From Symbiodinium kawagutii (lineage: Eukaryota; Sar; Dinophyceae; Suessiales; Symbiodiniaceae), in the NCBI GenBank assembly GCA_009767595.1, contig VSDK01012723.1:48978-112977 (forward strand): DNA of 64,000 nt. Reading direction: 5' to 3'. The notes under the pieces are model-generated. The model was not told where the DNA came from and ran no database searches. It saw only the letters and a program-made list of their open reading frames with translations. Of the stretch, positions 60,349 through 64,000 are shown piece after piece. The position numbers and the translations under genes were made by a program. Each line of letters starts with the position of its first letter. Positions within the stretch are counted from its first letter, which is position 1.

Positions 60349-61640
60349 TTCCACTGCATTCGCCCGCCTAAGTTAGCAACAGAGATCATGAGGCCGAGAA
60401 GCCAGGAAGCCAACGGAAGTGCAACACAGGTAATATTTCGATATCTTTCGATATTTTAAAGATGCATGTTCGTCCTGCATCATCTCAGGAAGATTTGCCT
60501 GAAGAAATGTATGGGTCATATGCGGCATATGTCCATGATCCCAGGTTGTTTTAGATACAGAACGGTGCCCGCTCAGGTGGGCCCATGTTTGCCCAGACAG
60601 TGAGCTTTTGGTACCTGGCTCTATGAAGGGCATCAACTCCAAGATGGAGGACAGCGCAAGGGATTGTCAGAATGTGATGCGTGATGCTAACATATGAGTA
60701 ACCAATAAAATGACTTAATGAATAGAGTGGCCATTCATATCCTACCTAATCTGATTCGTAGCATCGTAATTCTTATCCGTTGTGCGATTCCATGGCGATA
60801 TCATCGCTCGGATTGCCCATTAGCAAAAGCATACAGTAGGATTACACTTGACTAGATTTGGATATTCTATGGCTCACATTCTCGAAAGAACCGGTGGGAT
60901 CTCAGTAGTCAGCTTGTCTCACTTTAGTTCAACATTTTCTGACGACCGCGACATCAGGTAGCATGATATAGCTGTATGGGTAAGTCTGATCAGGTGCGAC
61001 TAGATGTGACCTTGCCCTGCATTCATGAACAGGACTTCTCCTTGCTGGGTGGTGTGTTGGCCCATTTGCTCGGAAACACGCTATTTGGGTATGCTTTCGG
61101 TGTCATGACTCTCGTCAGCAATTTTACTTCAGGAATTTGTGGCAGGGGAAAAGAAAATTCATTGAATCGCAAAAGAAATGAAGCTTCGCTCATTTGCCAT
61201 GCTCTCAAACTGCAGAGAGAATGACCATAGAAAGACCTTCCAAAAAGATTCGACAGTGAAGTTCCGCAAAAACAGGAACAGCGAAGTTCCGCAGAAAGAT
61301 GCCTACTGCGGTCTACGACGAGACCTTTTCCCAGCACCAAACTGCACAGTCACTGAGAAGCTGAATGACGTAGTTTGTTTCGGCTTGAGCCACGAGCCCT
61401 GGCAGCTCTCGGGACCAGAAACATCCGGGCTTTTGGTTGGTGGGTTTGAGCAGCGGTGGGTTTGCCATGGTATTTGCACTAGCTTGTAATATCAGCTTTT
61501 GCCACTCCCCTTCCCCAACAATCCCCAACACAGAGTCACTTTCAAGTCAAAAGCCAAAACTGCTGTCAGAGAGCTTTGCTCAGCACGAGCACTGCGGAGT
61601 TTGCGATGCTATTTGTTGCCATGTGACATTTTGCTGTGCT
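60349..61640. other. Uncertain region
   Basis: A frame at 60976-61224 contains a hydrophobic piece (LLGGVLAHLLGNTLFGYAFG) after GAACAG|G and may be a membrane exon. Other frames are short. No chain was built. Confidence 0.35.
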
Positions 61641-61650
61641 TTGCCCCTAA

Positions 61651-61748
61651 GGACCCCAATGGAACATCTGCCAGCACATGCAGCAAGAACTGCTGCGATG
61701 ATGAGTACTGCAGCGTGTGGCAGTTCATGCGGCCCCTTGACTCACAAG
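61651..61748 (+). CDS. Candidate Cys-rich exon
   Basis: After CCCTAAG|G the frame reads DPNGTSASTCSKNCCDDEYC, then SVWQFMRPLDSQG, with a GT donor at CACAAG|GT. Five Cys in about 20 residues and an N-glycosylation-type NGT suggest a secreted or external domain. A following frame at 62107-62370 may continue the gene but is open in two registers. Confidence 0.45.
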
Positions 61749-62106
61749 GTTATTCTTGTATGTATGCTTAATTAGTGCTTTACCTTGCTGAAAGTAGATG
61801 GAAGTGTCATTGAAAGTCAAATGTTCATATAATGTTTTCAGCCTCCCAACAGTATGCCATCCAATGTACCACTGGTGTGTGCACCACAAATGATTCGACA
61901 AAGCAACACAGAGCCCGGCGCATAAACCTTTGTATCTATGTCTGCAGCATTACAAATTATATATGAAACCTTGCCGAGCCAAATTCATGTACCTGCCTGG
62001 TGTGTCAGCAGTGTTTGTGAGCGTGTGGTCCTGTTCAAGGGTCAAAAGTATTGCTATTCAAAGTCAAAGTATGTCAAAGTGACTTCATGTCATTTTCATG
62101 TCATTC

Positions 62107-62370
62107 AGACAAGGAATGGACGCTGTTGGCGTGGGCGCAGTCATCAATGCACAAGTCTCCACCCCTATGCAGCTGAAGTGGCAGAGGGACAGCGAGTACA
62201 TTGATCGTTCTGCCGGTTGGAAAATCGAAGCAGACTTCAATTGCAGGATGCCTTGGGATGCCTTGGGTAATTTGGTTCTGTTTGCGGGACAGCATGTGTC
62301 AACGTCCAGGTCTCGAGCAACGCTCCAGTCCAGCCCTGAATATGCCTTGGGAACATGGCAACTCATTGTA
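62107..62370 (+). CDS. Weak candidate exon
   Basis: After CATTCAG one frame reads GMDAVGVGAVINAQVSTPMQ then RSAGWKIEADFNCRMPWDA; another reads TRNGRCWRGRSHQCTSLH. Either could follow the Cys-rich exon. The opposite strand is open as well. Confidence 0.3.
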
Positions 62371-62817
62371 TGAAATGCGTTCGACTTTGTTTGGGTCATG
62401 GTCAATGCAAAGATCGCCTGGATGTGCATGAAAGGCATATGCAGGCTAGCTGCTAGAGTAATTCCTTCTTGCATTAGATTCCCATGAGCAATTTGCATTG
62501 TACAAGCCCAAGTCGTTTTGAAGCCAGGTTTAGTAGTTTAGTACTCTTTCATGCCAATCCTGAGAAGCTGTTTGTTTTTGCCAAATACTGACACCGGATT
62601 TGCCAAAACTTTGACCCTGGCAATGCAATACTTTCAAAGTTGCTGCAGGTCCAAGATTAATGGCATCGTAGGAGGCCCCTCACGCCATTCTGGTCATCGG
62701 GTCATGGCAATCAAAGGGATGCCTTGCAGCTGTCCTGTGGAGTAAGAGCATGACAAAGGCTTACTGTGCAGCCGGGTGCCTGTTTGGCTTGCTCACTTAA
62801 GGAACATGAACGAATTG

Positions 62818-62878
62818 TAGTAATAGCATGAAGATATAGAAACAGCATGAAATAGCATGAAATAGCATGAAATAGCCA
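62818..62878. repeat. AATAGCATGA short tandem repeat
   Basis: Four to five copies of a 10-bp unit, partly degenerate. Confidence 0.85.
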
Positions 62879-62879
62879 G

Positions 62880-64000
62880 TTTTCATCCTGGTCAGTCCCT
62901 TTGTTTGTGTATGCCCTATAGCTCCATCCGACACAGGCTTAGCTCACGCGACAGTCGCCCAAGAGGCACGAGTTGCGCGCGCCTGAAGGTGGATGGTTTG
63001 GGGGCCAGTACGGTGGCCGGATGACTGTCAGAAGCTCTAGACAACGATTCCTACCCATTTCTAAGCATTATTGGCTAAAATTCAGCTCCAACATGCTCCA
63101 ACCATCATGAACCATAGGTTTAAAACGTTGAGTTTAAAGCCTTAGTTTGAGCTTGCGCTTTGCTGCCTTGGTGGCAATGAGGCGCTCGAGGCCTGGAGGC
63201 GCGTGACAAGACAAGGTCGCTTTGAGAAAGAAAAGCCGCTTGGAATCAAAGCGATGAATTGACCCCGCAGACACCGCAATTCTTAACGTAGGAATCTAGA
63301 ACAATCATTCTGATTATTTTTCAAGGTGATTCAAATTCTCTAGAAAAGGTCGCTTAGATCATTCTAGATCACCATAAACAATCCACAACAATCCATCACT
63401 CAATTTGATCAGCGACATTTGAGCAACTAGCAGCTTCAACGCATCCAAAGCGAGCATCAACAGCAGACTCATCAGAACTGAGCAGCACTGTCGCGACACT
63501 GCCAAGGAAAAAGATCAAGGAAGCGCAGGCGCCGGCCCTCTGCCCTCGGCCTTCAATGCTTTCAAAAATCTTCCTGCACGTTGACTCACAGATTTCGATT
63601 GACATGCTTATACTTACGAGTTGCAAGGATGCAGTATTCAGTTTTTTGATCCATGGCTTTAGACCTTGCAATTTGAACTCGCAATTATTCTAAGAAGTAT
63701 GAAACAAACATAAAGATACATAAAGATACATAAAGCATCATAAAGCAAACAATTTCTCATGACAGGTCAAAAAGACTCTCATGAACTGGGCCGGTGACTT
63801 CCCCTTGACTGCCATGCCAGTGCAAGCACTCAGAGAAAACTGAGCCCAGAGACGCCCAGAGATGCCCAGCTGTAGAATCTGTAGGCTCCTTGGAAATTGT
63901 TGGGGAAAGATACTTTGAGTTCTTTGGGGTGTCGCAATGGGAGCGCATGCCGATGCATGCCGGTTTGGGAGTCGATGAACCTCCAGAAAAAAATGTTATT
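62880..64000. other. End of window, no confirmed gene
   Basis: A minus frame at 63396-63671 has a hydrophobic stretch (ACASLIFFLGSVATVLLSS), and the + strand is also open there, so neither is supported. A 10-bp repeat (ATAAAGATAC) lies at about 63710-63735. Confidence 0.4.

Noticed and set aside
1..64000. tRNA, rRNA, CRISPR arrays, bacterial promoters or operons
   Set aside because: No cloverleaf-like sequence, rRNA core, spaced direct-repeat array or Shine-Dalgarno-linked gene chain was seen. Tandem arrays here have no unique spacers.

Overview
The window looks like nuclear DNA of a dinoflagellate, most like a Symbiodiniaceae/Suessiales genome. The evidence is internal. Four conserved genes could be rebuilt by eye as chains of very short exons (24-166 nt) whose phases fit throughout. 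About half of their inferred introns begin with GC, several begin with GA, and almost all acceptors read AG|G. Introns and spacers are full of microsatellites. All confidently modelled genes lie on the + strand, as expected for a unidirectional dinoflagellate gene array. No prokaryotic operons, rRNA, tRNA or CRISPR arrays were seen.

Layout. 1-14.7 kb: microsatellites and weakly supported exons, including a probable helical-protein gene (5162-6379) next to a 1-kb open frame (6513-7547) and a real-looking terminal exon (14712-14933). 15.2-20.6 kb: a 16-exon gene for a 388-residue protein, an eEF1B-gamma/aminoacyl-tRNA-synthetase-type GST fold, a Lys/Ala/Pro linker and two WHEP-TRS domains. The second WHEP arose by tandem duplication of a whole exon-intron unit. 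20.7-24.5 kb: start of a single-pass membrane protein with a Pro/Ser-rich stem, followed by Cys-rich and helical exons of uncertain membership. 25-29 kb: mostly repeats and no clear gene. 29.0-32.2 kb: a class I SAM-dependent methyltransferase (8 exons, 221 aa). 33.4-38 kb: fragments of three unknown genes. 38.6-45.3 kb: a complete short-chain dehydrogenase/reductase (12 exons, 292 aa). 47.3-48.7 kb: exons of an unknown gene. 49.4-50.6 kb: an intronless 370-aa protein kinase-like gene with a possible spliced-leader relic, which suggests retroposition. 51.3-55.4 kb: unknown and coiled-coil exons. 56.2-60.3 kb: a class 3 (alpha/beta-hydrolase) lipase (15 exons, 514 aa) with hydrophobic N-terminal segments. 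60.4-64 kb: Cys-rich exon fragments and repeats.

The genes do not form one pathway. They are unrelated neighbours sharing an orientation: translation (GST-WHEP), lipid/redox metabolism (SDR, lipase), methylation and signalling (kinase). The most novel object is the free-standing GST-WHEP-WHEP protein and its intron-inclusive domain duplication. All exon limits come from reading frames and family knowledge without transcript data. Where a GA donor was chosen, the exact boundary is the least secure.
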